Source of the DNA: Euglena gracilis
Lineage: Eukaryota; Euglenida; Euglenophyceae; Euglenales
Direction of reading: 5' to 3'
DNA length: 64,000 nt
Assembly (NCBI GenBank): GCA_039621445.1
Contig: CP154955.1
Span: forward strand, 62,810,123 to 62,874,122
In this document: positions 1 to 9,614 of the stretch, one piece after another
Position numbering within the stretch: position 1 is the stretch's first letter
Layout: the number at the start of each line of letters is the position of its first letter
Translations under genes and position numbers: made by a program
Notes under the pieces: model-generated
What the model saw: the letters and a program-made list of their open reading frames with translations, nothing else
Databases searched by the model: none
What the model was told of the DNA's origin: nothing

Positions 1-2
1 GT

Positions 3-716
3 CAGAAGAAGTGGAGACTGGTGCTGGATTACCGGTACCTGAACTTCCAAACGAAGGATGACCCCTTCCCGCCACCGCTGATCAGGATTTGATCACGAGA
101 CAATCGGATAAGCAGTTGTGGTCAATCTTTGATCTAGAAGACGGTTTCCATCAGATGCATTTGCATCCTGATTCGCAACCGTACACGGCACTCGTGACAT
201 CCAAGGGGGTGTACCAATGGACGGTACTCCCCATGGGTGTTAAGAATGGTCCAGCCATGTTTCAACGCGTGATCCAGTGGGTTTTGCGCGATTTACCGTT
301 TGCTCTGGTGTACATCGATGATGTACTAGTGGGAACCCAACCGCCATCCGCGAAATCGTGCGAGGATATCCTCGAACCGCATTATCGCGATGTGCGGGCG
401 GTATTATCCGCGTTCAAATAGCATTTGCTTTTTGTGAAGGGTTCCAAAATGCACCTGTTTCGCGAAATTATAAAGTTTTGCGGACACATCCTGAGCAACG
501 GGCAGCGTAAAAATGCATTTGCTTTTTGTGAAGGGTTCCAAAATGCACCTGTTTTGCAAAATTATTAAGTTTTGCGGACACATCCTGAGCAACGGGCAGC
601 GTAAAGCCGCACCCAGCAAGATGGAGGCCATTAAGAAATGGACTCCTGAGGTCATTAAGACCTTAACACACTTAAAGGGATTTTTGGGATTAGCCCAATA
701 TTACGCGATTTACTGA
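3..716 (+). pseudogene. Ty3/gypsy (chromovirus) reverse transcriptase, decayed
   Basis: Reverse transcriptase of a Ty3/gypsy element, cut by the window edge. The first segment (3-86) reads KKWRLVLDYRYLN, a fingers motif. A frameshift leads to 89-421, with LEDGFHQM, the substrate-loop region VLPMGVKNGPAMFQ and the catalytic YIDDVL box (two Asp intact). A third frame (513-716) carries the thumb part ending in HLKGFLGLAQYY. Between these, a block of about 91 bp is tandemly duplicated (about 421-511 and 514-604), which breaks the frame. No continuous protein can be made. The RNase H and integrase segments follow in order on the same strand, so this is one element. Confidence 0.9.
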
Positions 717-721
717 AATAT

Positions 722-1386
722 TTCGCGAAAATCGCGGTACCCCTAACCCGACAACTCAAAAATCGGACACCCGAGAACGCAAAAGTCATTTGGGATGACC
801 AAATGCGCGAGGCCTTGAATAAAATCAAGGACTTGCTCCTCGAGAACGTGGTTCTCGATATCGCGGATCCATACAAACCGTATGCCCTGGAAATCGACAG
901 CCGCGATTACGCTGTTGGCGGGGTTCTTAGCCAGCATAATGCGGCAAATGAACTCCGACCTGTGGCTTTCTTCAGCAGGAAGCAACAGGGCGAAACAGGG
1001 AAGGACAGGTTAAATGGAGCATTCGCGAAAAGGACACATATGCCATTGTGCTTATTCTCCAGAATTTCCGCAGCTGGATAGCCAGCAGCTTGGTCCAGAT
1101 ACTCGTGATGACGGATCATGAGAGCCTTCAACACTGGTATACCGAGGACCTGAACAAGGCCATGTCATCAGTTGGCAGAAGAAGCCGATGGCATGAGTTC
1201 TTGAGCCAGTTTAACCTGGTGGTTATCTATACCCCACGTCACACGCAAAAAGTTGCGGATCCTCTCAGCCGAGCCCCCTGGTATTATCCTGGGAACCCGG
1301 ATGAGGGTGACGCGAGTTTTCATGGCAGCCATGAGGCTGACCAGTTCGCACGTCGATCCGACGCTGCGGACAACATGCTCGATTAA
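722..1386 (+). pseudogene. Ty3/gypsy RNase H domain, decayed
   Basis: Connection plus RNase H domain following the RT. Frame 722-1030 reads VPLTRQLKN, then VIWDDQMREAL, and the RNase H entry EIDSRDYAVGGVLSQ. A frameshift near 1030-1050 moves to another frame with KDTYAIVLILQNF, MTDHESLQHW (third acidic residue) and HTQKVADPLSRAP, the usual RNase H end of gypsy pol. The enzyme would degrade the RNA of the RNA-DNA hybrid during reverse transcription. Stops and frameshifts make it inactive. Confidence 0.88.
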
Positions 1387-1428
1387 CTACCCGTTTCCCG
1401 GGTATATCGCAGCATCGCCATTTCACCA

Positions 1429-2163
1429 TTGCGTGGAAGGCGCCGGCGTGGACGCACTGCCGGACCCCGTCGCATTACGCGTACGGAAACTCCTACCCCC
1501 CTATTTTTCTGCGAGTGGGATTATTCGCGTGACCCTGTATATAGTACTATTGTGAATAGTCTTCGTAATGGTGAATCCATAGAGAATTACTTTCTATCAC
1601 CATTGCAGCTTATTTTCCGGAATGATTCTGGTTATAAATATTGTTTACCCCAAGACCTGGTTGATGATGTGATTTTGAGCTATCACAACCATGACAAAGT
1701 TTATGATTACGTTTTTGTTGTCGTCTGTCGGCTGAGTGGGTACATAGTAGCCATTCCATGCCGGAAAGCAGGGTTGGCAGCCCAAATTTTGGCATCCATA
1801 TTCCTGGAGAAATGTATCTGCTTAATGGGTTTACCGAACTAAATCGTGAGTGATCAAGATCACTTGATCTCTTCGCGGTTTTTCACAACTTTGTGCGGTT
1901 TACTCGGCATTGAGCAGCATTTTTCCATTATATACCGTCCGAAAGGCAATGGTAGAGCCGAGGCAGCCGTGAAATCCGTTGTCAATATGCTTCGCCTTTC
2001 ACTGGCTGACTCGGGTAAGAATTGGTTATCCGTTCTTCATTGGTGTTTATTTTACATCAATACCTTGCCAGGGTTGGTATTACCACACTCACCGTATAAA
2101 ATTGTTTTCGGACGGACACTCGGCCATAGGGGATATCCACTCGCAGAGACCCGCCCGAAGTAG
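1429..2163 (+). pseudogene. Ty3/gypsy integrase core with internal deletion
   Basis: Integrase core of the same element. The order is: start of the zinc-binding region (LPQDLVDDVILSYHNH), then directly YVFVVVCRLSGYIVAIPC from the catalytic core, then IVSDQDHLISSRF (second catalytic Asp) and PKGNGRAEAAVKSV (catalytic Glu). The rest of the HHCC zinc finger and the first catalytic Asp are missing, so roughly 80-90 residues were deleted in frame. A TAA stop (1840-1842) sits just before the second Asp, and the frame shifts near 2150 into PEVASAVKRGLQKWNHS. DDE integrases insert the cDNA into chromosomes; this copy cannot. Confidence 0.88.
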
Positions 2164-2281
2164 CGTCAGCTGTGAAACGTGGTTTGCAGAAGTGGAATCA
2201 CTCCGCTCTGCAGTCTAATCACGTATCACATAAATTCATTCCAACAAACGGAAATCGTTTTTACAAAACTTCAACACACCT

Positions 2282-2512
2282 GTGTATAGTCCAGGTGACC
2301 GTGTGTGGGTACGGAATAACCGCACCCGCATGCAATCTTCCAAGTTAAATCCTCTTTGGCTCGGCGCATGCGAAATTTTGGAGAGGTTAGGTAGTAGCGG
2401 GCGATATAAAGTTGCCTTGCCCAACGGGATTGAGGACGTCCATATGGACGACTTCAAACCGTACTCAGTTCCAGATTACCTGAAACGGACGACTTTGTGG
2501 TCGATAAGATAA
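2282..2512 (+). pseudogene. Integrase C-terminal SH3-like (GPY/F-type) segment
   Basis: Continuation of the integrase after further frameshifts. It reads YSPGDRVWVRNN, then LNPLWLGACEILERLG and YKVALPNG, and ends in the linker HMDDFKPYSVP. This is the small beta-barrel typical of gypsy integrases that precedes a chromodomain. It overlaps the start of the chromodomain frame by about 30 bases. Confidence 0.8.
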
Positions 2513-2670
2513 TAGACCACAAGGTCGACAGGGGTGTGCACTACTGGAAAGTTCGCTGGAAAGGGTATGGACCAGAGGAGGACACTTAGGAGCCAGCATC
2601 CAGTTTTGTTGGATATATCCAGCAGGATGGGAACCTGTGGAACAAGCGCAAAAACATCGACATAAACATA
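2482..2670 (+). pseudogene. Chromodomain of chromovirus integrase, one nonsense codon
   Basis: Frame reading DDFVVDKIIDHKV, YWKVRWKGYGPEEDT, a stop, then EPASSFVGYIQ. This is a clear chromodomain (VEKILDHR.. / YLVKWKGY..WEP pattern). The stop is TAG at 2587-2589, exactly where the invariant Trp of the WEP motif (TGG) is expected, so a single G-to-A change explains it. A chromodomain at the integrase C terminus defines the chromovirus branch of Ty3/gypsy and would steer integration to particular histone marks. Confidence 0.88.
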
Positions 2671-4675
2671 AACACTTTCTGAAACGATTTCGTTTTGGAG
2701 AATGTGTGTGTGTTATGTGAATGTTTCGCGTTTATACCCGCCCTGCACTTCATCTTCTGTCTTTCTCACAGAGTTTTTGATTAAGATAGAAGTCTTCTTT
2801 TTTCAGTGCGACAGCACTCAAACCGACTGACAACAAGGTTTCCCTTCGTTGCAGTCGTCGTTCGGGTAGCATCATGCTGCCTGGGCGCGGACCTGGACCA
2901 GGTCCACCATGGCCGCAGGTTTCTGGCGCGCCCTACCCCCAGTACCCTCAGTATGCTGAGGTCCCGATTCCGGGTGCCCCGCATGCTGAGAGGGTTTCAG
3001 CCCCGGTATTCGCCGCGGCTACCAGCAGCCGGTCCGCATTGCGGGACCAGATTCATCTGCCGTCCAGCAGCCGGCACCCCAGCCACCAGTGCAGCGCAGA
3101 TTGCGTCTGCTCCTGTATGCAGAAGAGATGATCTTTCACACTACGGAGCCGTGGGAGGGGGCGATGCGTATGTGCGCACACCTCCCAACGGAGCCCTTTA
3201 TGCAAGCCCTTTGGGATGCATACTGTGCTCAGTTGTTGGTGGTAGCCAACACGCCTGTGGCTCAATGGTGTCCCTGTGGTCAAGCCCTGATGACGGGGAG
3301 ACGGTATTTCTCGTCGGCATCCGATTCCGGATTCGAGCCTGGCGAGACAATGATGGACATGGGCGTGTATGTGCCGCCCATGCTGCAAACGCAGACGCCG
3401 GTGGGATCCCACACCGTGCATATGCGTGAGCACACGCCCCCACCGGTAGGTGAGGCTGTGCATGTCCCACCTGGGATGACGAGAATTTTTGCTCGCCCGC
3501 CCTCGCCGCAGCGAATGCCGCTGCGCGAGCCGCCAGCGGAGCAATTTGCCTCGCAGTACGCGACGCACGCGGATTACCCGCACGGCACACGCGTGCTCCC
3601 AGCCGGACAGTCGTACGTGCCCCCTGAGGCATACGTCCAACACACGTTCACGCACTGGATGCCACAGGAATCACCGGTCGCCCCTGCCCCTGGCGTTGAG
3701 CCACGGCGGCAGGTGGAGCCCATAGTGGTGGAGGATGAACCTCCCCACCGTGTGGCAGCCCGACCGCCCAGTGCACCTCCTGTCCAGACAGGGGATATCC
3801 CCCGTCGGCAAGAGGCTCCCTACTACCACATGGCACCTCCGGGAACCGAGCAGGATGAGCTTGCTCGGCATTTCCTGCAGGAGCCAGTATTCGCGTCTGA
3901 AGAGCACCAGACGAGGTATAACGCCTCTCTGGCTGCCCTTCAGGGACGTGGATACACCCCATACCATCCGTACCAGCCGCACTGCGGGTGGCAACCCCGG
4001 TATTACCCGGTGAGCACCCGGCAGGTGTTGCAGTATTACCTGCCACCCTGAAGCGCGACAGGGCTACGGAGAACCTTGCCCGCGGGACGCGGAAGGCGGT
4101 GTGGCAATGCAGGTGGAAGCCAGCCAGGATACCCCGGCTGGACGACCACCGGCTGAGACACAGGGGGCGATGAGCCGTCCTGTTGCCGCAATGCCACCGC
4201 CGATCCCTCCGGTATGGAAGGAGCCGCGACCCCCTGCGTCGAAGCCAAACCCACGCCAGGCTTCTAGCCAACGTCCAGCCACGCCATCACCGCGACGTGC
4301 AGCGGATTGGCCAGGTCCCTCCCCAGAGATGGAATGGGAAGGATCCAAACCGAATCCTGCGGCACCGAGCGCCCGACCCTGTGGTATTCGCCAGACGGTG
4401 AAGGACACTGGCAAGGGTGAGGGATAAGGCAAAGGAGAAGGGTAAGGTAAGGATACAGGACGTGAGGAGGAAGAAGAACCAGCGGAAGTCCTCTCTGACT
4501 TTGAGCAAATGTTGAAGGAGGAGCTGGAGGACGAAGGCTGGCGGATGCAGCGTGATTACCATGTTCCGGGAAACTGCCCCGTCACCCCTCCACAAGCAGT
4601 CATCGATGTGGTACTACACCACACCGCGAACAGAGTCAGACAATTCCATTACGGAATTGATCTGTACGCCTTCGA

Positions 4676-5700
4676 AGGTGAAGGTGGCAGACCCTTGCTG
4701 GATGCCCAGCCAGGTTCTGGGAGTTCTGGTTTTGGCTGGGATACCCCTGCCAGAACTGGGGTGTCTTCAGCAATTCCACTGGTCGCAGTTACCTGCACCA
4801 GTTGGGATTCCGGGACCAGCATGTGTTGGCCCGGAGCCTGAAGGCCTACTTCGAATGTATTCATTCGGTAGGACCCCTTGGAGTCCAATGGAAAAAATAC
4901 CCACTGAACCCCGACGTCGAACGCCTGATCGAGGTGTTGTGGTGCAACAACCTCCAGGTGTGGCTGTTGAGCCATTACGGCTCAACCTTCCGCGTTCGGC
5001 GCGTGTCCCTGGCTTACCCACAGAGGGATGACCTCTGTTGTAGGTACTGTAAGCAGGAATTTCCTGTCGACTTCTGGGGATTCGGCGTCCGCGAAAGTCC
5101 TCCACCGCCTCGGGATAACCCGGGCCTGGAGATGGGACGCCGCATGCTTATGCGTGTGTGCCGCGACGCCCCGGATCTCATCGCCGACCTGCGCCCCAAC
5201 TGGCACCTGGCTGATATCAGCCTGGAAGAACACTTGCGCCGACAGTTCGGCGGTACCCTCGACCGGGAGGTATTCCTCCAGTTGATGATGCACCCGAAGG
5301 CCATCCTCGACCTGCGTATGCCGATTCTGGCATGCGTTCAGGAGTTCGAGAAGGGCTTTTTCGAGGTCTGGGAGGACACGCGTTACCGCGGATTCCTGGG
5401 CCCGAACAGGCCTGCCAACGCATGGGTGCAGCCATCATGGCCGCCACCCGTGCCCAACAGCGCCAGCAGCAGCACGCTGTCCTTTTACAGGCTGGCGGAT
5501 GCTCAGGGATGCCGATGGCACCCCGACGATCCTCGTTCGCCCGAGGATCTGCGCGCCTTCATCGCCCCGGAGGATGAACCTGTGGCACGAAGGAGACGTG
5601 AGGTGTCAGTCGCTTCCACCGCGATTCCGCGGCGGGAGGAACGCGAACGCAGCCCGTCTGTCCACCGGCAGGTGGAGACGAGGAACTCCCTCAGGAGGAA
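4676..5700 (+). pseudogene. Trp-rich globular segment of the unknown ORF
   Basis: The best-preserved part of the 2.87-7.68 kb ORF, open for about 1 kb. It begins CPARFWEFWFWLGYPCQNW, continues LHQLGFRDQHVLARSLKAY and has a CCRYCKQEF zinc-ribbon-like pair. Helical segments follow (MGRRMLMRVCRDAPDLI, LEEHLRRQFGG, then VFLQLMMHPKAILDLRM). Composition changes to low complexity downstream. The mix of Trp-rich helices and one CxxC pair suggests a folded domain rather than a chance ORF, but I cannot name it. Confidence 0.5.
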
Positions 5701-6719
5701 GCCGAGAACGTGGAAGATATCCTCTACGCTGCTCTGCCTGCTCCGGCACAGCCTCGGCCAGACGAAGCACCCGCAGGGGATATACCTGTGGCTGCAACGC
5801 CTGTCCCAACGGCTGAACATCAAGCCGAGGTGACTGGTATGGTCGTCAAGGATGTCCTCGAGGAACCCGCCAGTCCCACAGCACGCACCTCATTAGGAGG
5901 CCGTGTGCTCGGTGCCGTGGTAACTGGCATTACTGCCGTGGCTGCTGCACCAACGCCACGAGGTGGAGGCGTAGCATCAAGCTCCGCCGCCGAGGTCGTG
6001 GAGACGCCGGATATCGGTGTCCCTGCACCCCCATTTCCGGCAGAAGTGCAACCACCGTCAGGGGATGAACCCCTGCCGACAGAGACATCTGTAGCACCGA
6101 CTACAACGGAGGTTCAACCTCCCGTAGCACCTGCGCCCGCGGTTAGGGAGAATCAACCTCCTAGACCGGATGTCGAAATGGAAGTGGGGGCAATACCCCC
6201 ACGACCACCGACACCGCGCAGGGTCCCTGCCATCCCGAGGACAATGGCAGAGTTTCTGGGAGTTTCAGCGCCTGTGGAAGCACCGATTCTGGTGGCGATC
6301 ACAGTACCACGCCCCGTAGGGCAGGATGACCCTGCTCGACGCAGGGCGGCTGAACAACCCCAGGAACGAGTGCCGACCCCTCGGAGCGTCATGCGCGACC
6401 CAGCGGTCATTATGCCCGCTTCACCCAGACGGCAAACGCCTGGCTCCGGCACCATCGGGTCCTGATACCAGGGGTAAGCCACAGGCGTCGCCTCCTGCTT
6501 TCGGGAGTGCGAAGCCGAAAGGAGGCAAACCGGGTGCTGCACCCTGTAATCCCCGTGCCAAAGGCGGTGATGGCAAACCACCACCGAAAGGTGGCGCTGG
6601 AGGTCAGACTGGCGGACAGCCGAAAGGCCGTACGACAATGCACGACCATTCGGCCGTTGCATCGTCCGGCTACGGCCAGAGCAAACCGAAAGGTAACGCT
6701 CATTGGCCGACAGCCCCAA

Positions 6720-7680
6720 TCTTCCGCCGGATCGACAGATGAGGAGCAGGATGAACCTGCTTCACCTCCCGTGTCTGCGGATGCCCAGTTCTGGACTCAG
6801 GATGTCCTTACCAGACCAGGCACCGTGGAAGAGAGGACGAAGAAACTGGCTGCTATTACGCACCAGAAAGGGTCACTGAATCGATGGATTCAGCCCCTCT
6901 TCGTCCGAGGAGAACCTTTCCACTATGTCCCGGAACATACATGGACATTCTGGAACAGGCGCTCACCCAGAGTATTGGCACAGTACTTTGGTGAGGACTG
7001 CGTGTTGGATTTTCAGCACGGCAGGTCCTTTGCCTGGACGTGCACCATGTGCCACCACGTGCGGCACAACCAACCGCTTGTGCAATGTGTGCAAGCGGCA
7101 GGTGCAATCCACGACGTTCCATCACAGGGCATATGTGCCGAAATGTGTGGCGCTCGTATGTGGGGAGTGCATGAACGCATGGAAGCACAGCTTGAACTAC
7201 TCCTACAGTGAGAATGCTCACGACAGGGATATCCCTGCCTTGTGCATCAACTGTATAGGGGCCAAGTTCGTGCAGACTGCTGATGGAGCAGTCACGACCA
7301 TCGTCCCCCAGCACTGTGAGACGTTGGAGAAGTGGAAGAAGGAGTACAAACAGGCGGAAGGTCGCCTGAAGCACTCCGACTTCCGAAAGGTAGAAAGCTA
7401 CCGCCACACGGGAATGGACCGTGAGTTCCAGATCGACGCTGGGGCAATGCGCCTCGCCGTCGAGGAACACGCCAACGTAAGAATGCCTTACCTCTGGACC
7501 GATGGCGACTGCGAGACACAGGTTTACCCCCTGTTCTCCAAGCGTCAGCAGGGCGGATACGCCTTGCCACTGTGGACTCCTGAAGAACACGATTTGGTGG
7601 GCTTCAGAGGTTGGTTGGCGGATGCATTACGGCCCTATACGGTCCGAAACCGGCCGAATAGCCGAATATGGGCCTTTTAG
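6720..7680 (+). pseudogene. Cys-rich zinc-cluster C-terminal segment of the unknown ORF
   Basis: Two frames join near 7085. The first (to about 7080) reads FHYVPEHTWTFWNRRSP and then WTCTMCHHVRHNQ. The second reads RLCNVCKRQV, HHRAYVPKC, LVCGECMNAW and DIPALCINCIGAKF. Five CxxC-type pairs plus a His pair suggest a zinc-binding module of two or more metals. It does not fit the simple CCHC gag knuckle or a standard RING spacing. The downstream part (LEKWKKEYKQAEGRL, then WTPEEHDLVGFRGWL) ends at a TAG near 7680, where the opposite-strand gag remnant begins. Confidence 0.5.
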
Positions 7681-7891
7681 AGGTATAAACGGATTTCAAC
7701 GTGCGCACCGCCATGCGGGCCTCGTCGAAATCGGTATCCGTGGTCTCATCCCTCTCCCTGCATGAAGCCGGGGTGTCATCCTCCAAACAAGATGTCTTGA
7801 AACTGACTTTATGGCGTTTGGAGGAGTGACCCTTGTCACCACGATTCATACCGCGATGACGTTGGCCAGGGCGGGGAGGACGAGAACACGG

Positions 7892-7933
7892 GCATTTGGA
7901 TGAGTGGTGATCACTCGATCCACAAAGCGAACA
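7892..7933 (-). other. Second gag zinc knuckle (CX2CX4HX4C)
   Basis: CSLCGSSDHHSSKC in a different frame from the first knuckle, again perfect CX2CX4HX4C spacing. Two knuckles about 390 bases apart imply a two-finger nucleocapsid with a frameshift between them. The frame then continues RPPRPGQRHRGMNRGDKG to about 7690. Confidence 0.8.
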
Positions 7934-8323
7934 CCGAGATTTGTGTTGCGATTCTGGGTAACGGGGGGATCGGTTTCTCGATTTCCCGTCAAACCGTCGT
8001 GGTTAGCGGGTATCCTGTCGACCATGACCGCCGTATCGGGGTTTTCCCGATGAGGATCGCGAAGAGGATGATCCGCTTCGCGAACGCGATCGCGATGTCT
8101 CGCGATAAGAATCACGCTTCTTGGCCGGGGCACTGGGAGACCTACCCCGAGGGGTACCGTGTTTCCTCTCATCACGTAACGGGATCCAGGGGCTAATACC
8201 ACCGGAACGTGGACCCGATGACCGTGAATTGCCCGATTGGCGTGAAAATGCGGAAGAACCCGAACCTCGTGGTGAGGTCGAGCCTCGGGGACACTGAATA
8301 CGCTTTCGCGCTTCAGGATTAGG

Positions 8324-8366
8324 ACATTCCCGAGACATATGTCCCGAGTTGTTGCACAAAAAGCAC
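8324..8366 (-). other. First gag zinc knuckle (CX2CX4HX4C)
   Basis: CFLCNNSGHMSREC in the 8003-8692 minus frame, a perfect CCHC knuckle that binds RNA in gag proteins. It is followed by an Arg/Ser-rich tail (SRSRSRSGSSSSRSS) typical of nucleic-acid-binding termini. Confidence 0.9.
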
Positions 8367-8770
8367 ACTTTATCCGTGGCTTGGTCCAAAGAACGCGGAT
8401 ATCGCGTTTTCGATCCCGTGGTGGATGAAGTGGGTGAAACCGGTGATTTTTGAAATGCGTTCACCGAACCAGCCGGTAACCCAGCGGTTGGGTGTGCGTC
8501 ATACGCGGAATGAATTTGACCGAGATGCTGTGATAGCTTCAATTGCTTGGAAATGTAGTTCCAGCGTTGGTCAAGAGTCATTGGATGACTCGCCAACTCC
8601 TCACGGTGGATATCCTTAATGAGGCTAGGCGTGAAACGCATGAGAACAGCGTCAAACTGTTCGCGCATTTGCTTTTCACTGAGTTCATCCACTTTAGCGG
8701 CAAGTCCTAACCATTTGGCATACCAAAGGTGAATGGACTTCCACTTGCGATCGGGTGGGGCACATTGCTG

Positions 8771-9034
8771 CTACTTGGTCTGCAGGGTAATCCTAGCGAC
8801 CAAACTTGAACTGGTGGAAGTGTATTGCTCTACCAGGTCATCAAAGGAAACGAGGTAGCGAATTACAAGTTGTCGCGCGCGCTCCTTCTCATCCCTAGGG
8901 AGGCAATCGATGAATTCCATCTTGATCACCTCCGGGTTTTTGTCCTGGGTTGGCCCTTTCAATGCCAAGTAGTACTCCCAGTCCCGGAAAAACTGTCTCC
9001 ATGTGGTTGGATCACCGTCCCTTTGGGGTTTCAC
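8771..9034 (-). pseudogene. Gag capsid-like (retrotransposon gag) segment
   Basis: Short frame reading DPTTWRQFFRDWEYYL, then VIKMEFIDCLPRDEKERA and VSFDDLVEQYTSTSSS. The W-x-F-x-x-DW-x-Y start followed by a Leu-rich helix pair is the usual look of the retrotransposon gag capsid domain. It ends at a stop and resumes in the 8003-8692 frame (MREQFDAVLMRFTPSLI and LDQRWNYISKQLKL). Confidence 0.7.
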
Positions 9035-9614
9035 CTTGTTCGCGATTGCGATGGTGCCCTTGAAGTCTTTCTGAGAAACCCAATGACCCTCGGTGGCATT
9101 CCGCGGTTTTGGGCCTGGGTACGCTCCAGCACCAAGCGTATCCTTTCCGGATTCTTGTCGGAATCACGAAATTTCTGGTGAAGGTGAATCCTGGTACCGG
9201 AAATCCGGTCGCAAACCCCGTTGGTCACCCGTAATACGGGGACTCTCCGGTGTGGGGGTACGTCGCGCATGCAACATGTGACCCACTCCCGGTGTACGGG
9301 TTTGGCTCATGGAATGATGGATTTCTTGATGGAGACTTGGCGGAATCGCCGTGTTTTCCGAAAATTGGGTTCCCGTAATGGGAAATTCATCCGAAAACTG
9401 GGTTTGGGTTGTGGACAAGGCCAATGGTGGCACAATTCGCGGAATCGCGGATTGTCACACTCGGGACACGGGTGGTGGTGGTGCGTGTGCACCTGGATTC
9501 GGGTTGTGGAAGCGCGAATCTGGAACATTTGGCGCATCTTCGGCAATGCATACTGCCGAATTGCGGTGTGAAACCCGCTGTTGGTCGGACACATTATCCA
9601 AACCCACAGACAAA

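Larger units (their letters stand above)
2874..7680 (+). pseudogene. Long frameshifted ORF, proline-rich with zinc clusters, unknown
   Basis: A large coding-like stretch on the same strand as the pol remnant, starting about 200 bases after it. Protein-like segments pass from frame to frame: a Pro/Gln-rich start (MLPGRGPGPGPPWPQ), a mostly open block 2980-4051, an acidic block around 4460-4670, a Trp-rich block 4680-5670, a Pro/Ala-rich block to 6465, a Gly/Lys-rich linker and a Cys-rich end. At least five frame changes are needed, so it reads as one decayed ORF of about 1,500 codons or several decayed exons. It may be an accessory or gag-like ORF of an LTR element. No family was recognised. 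Confidence 0.5.
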
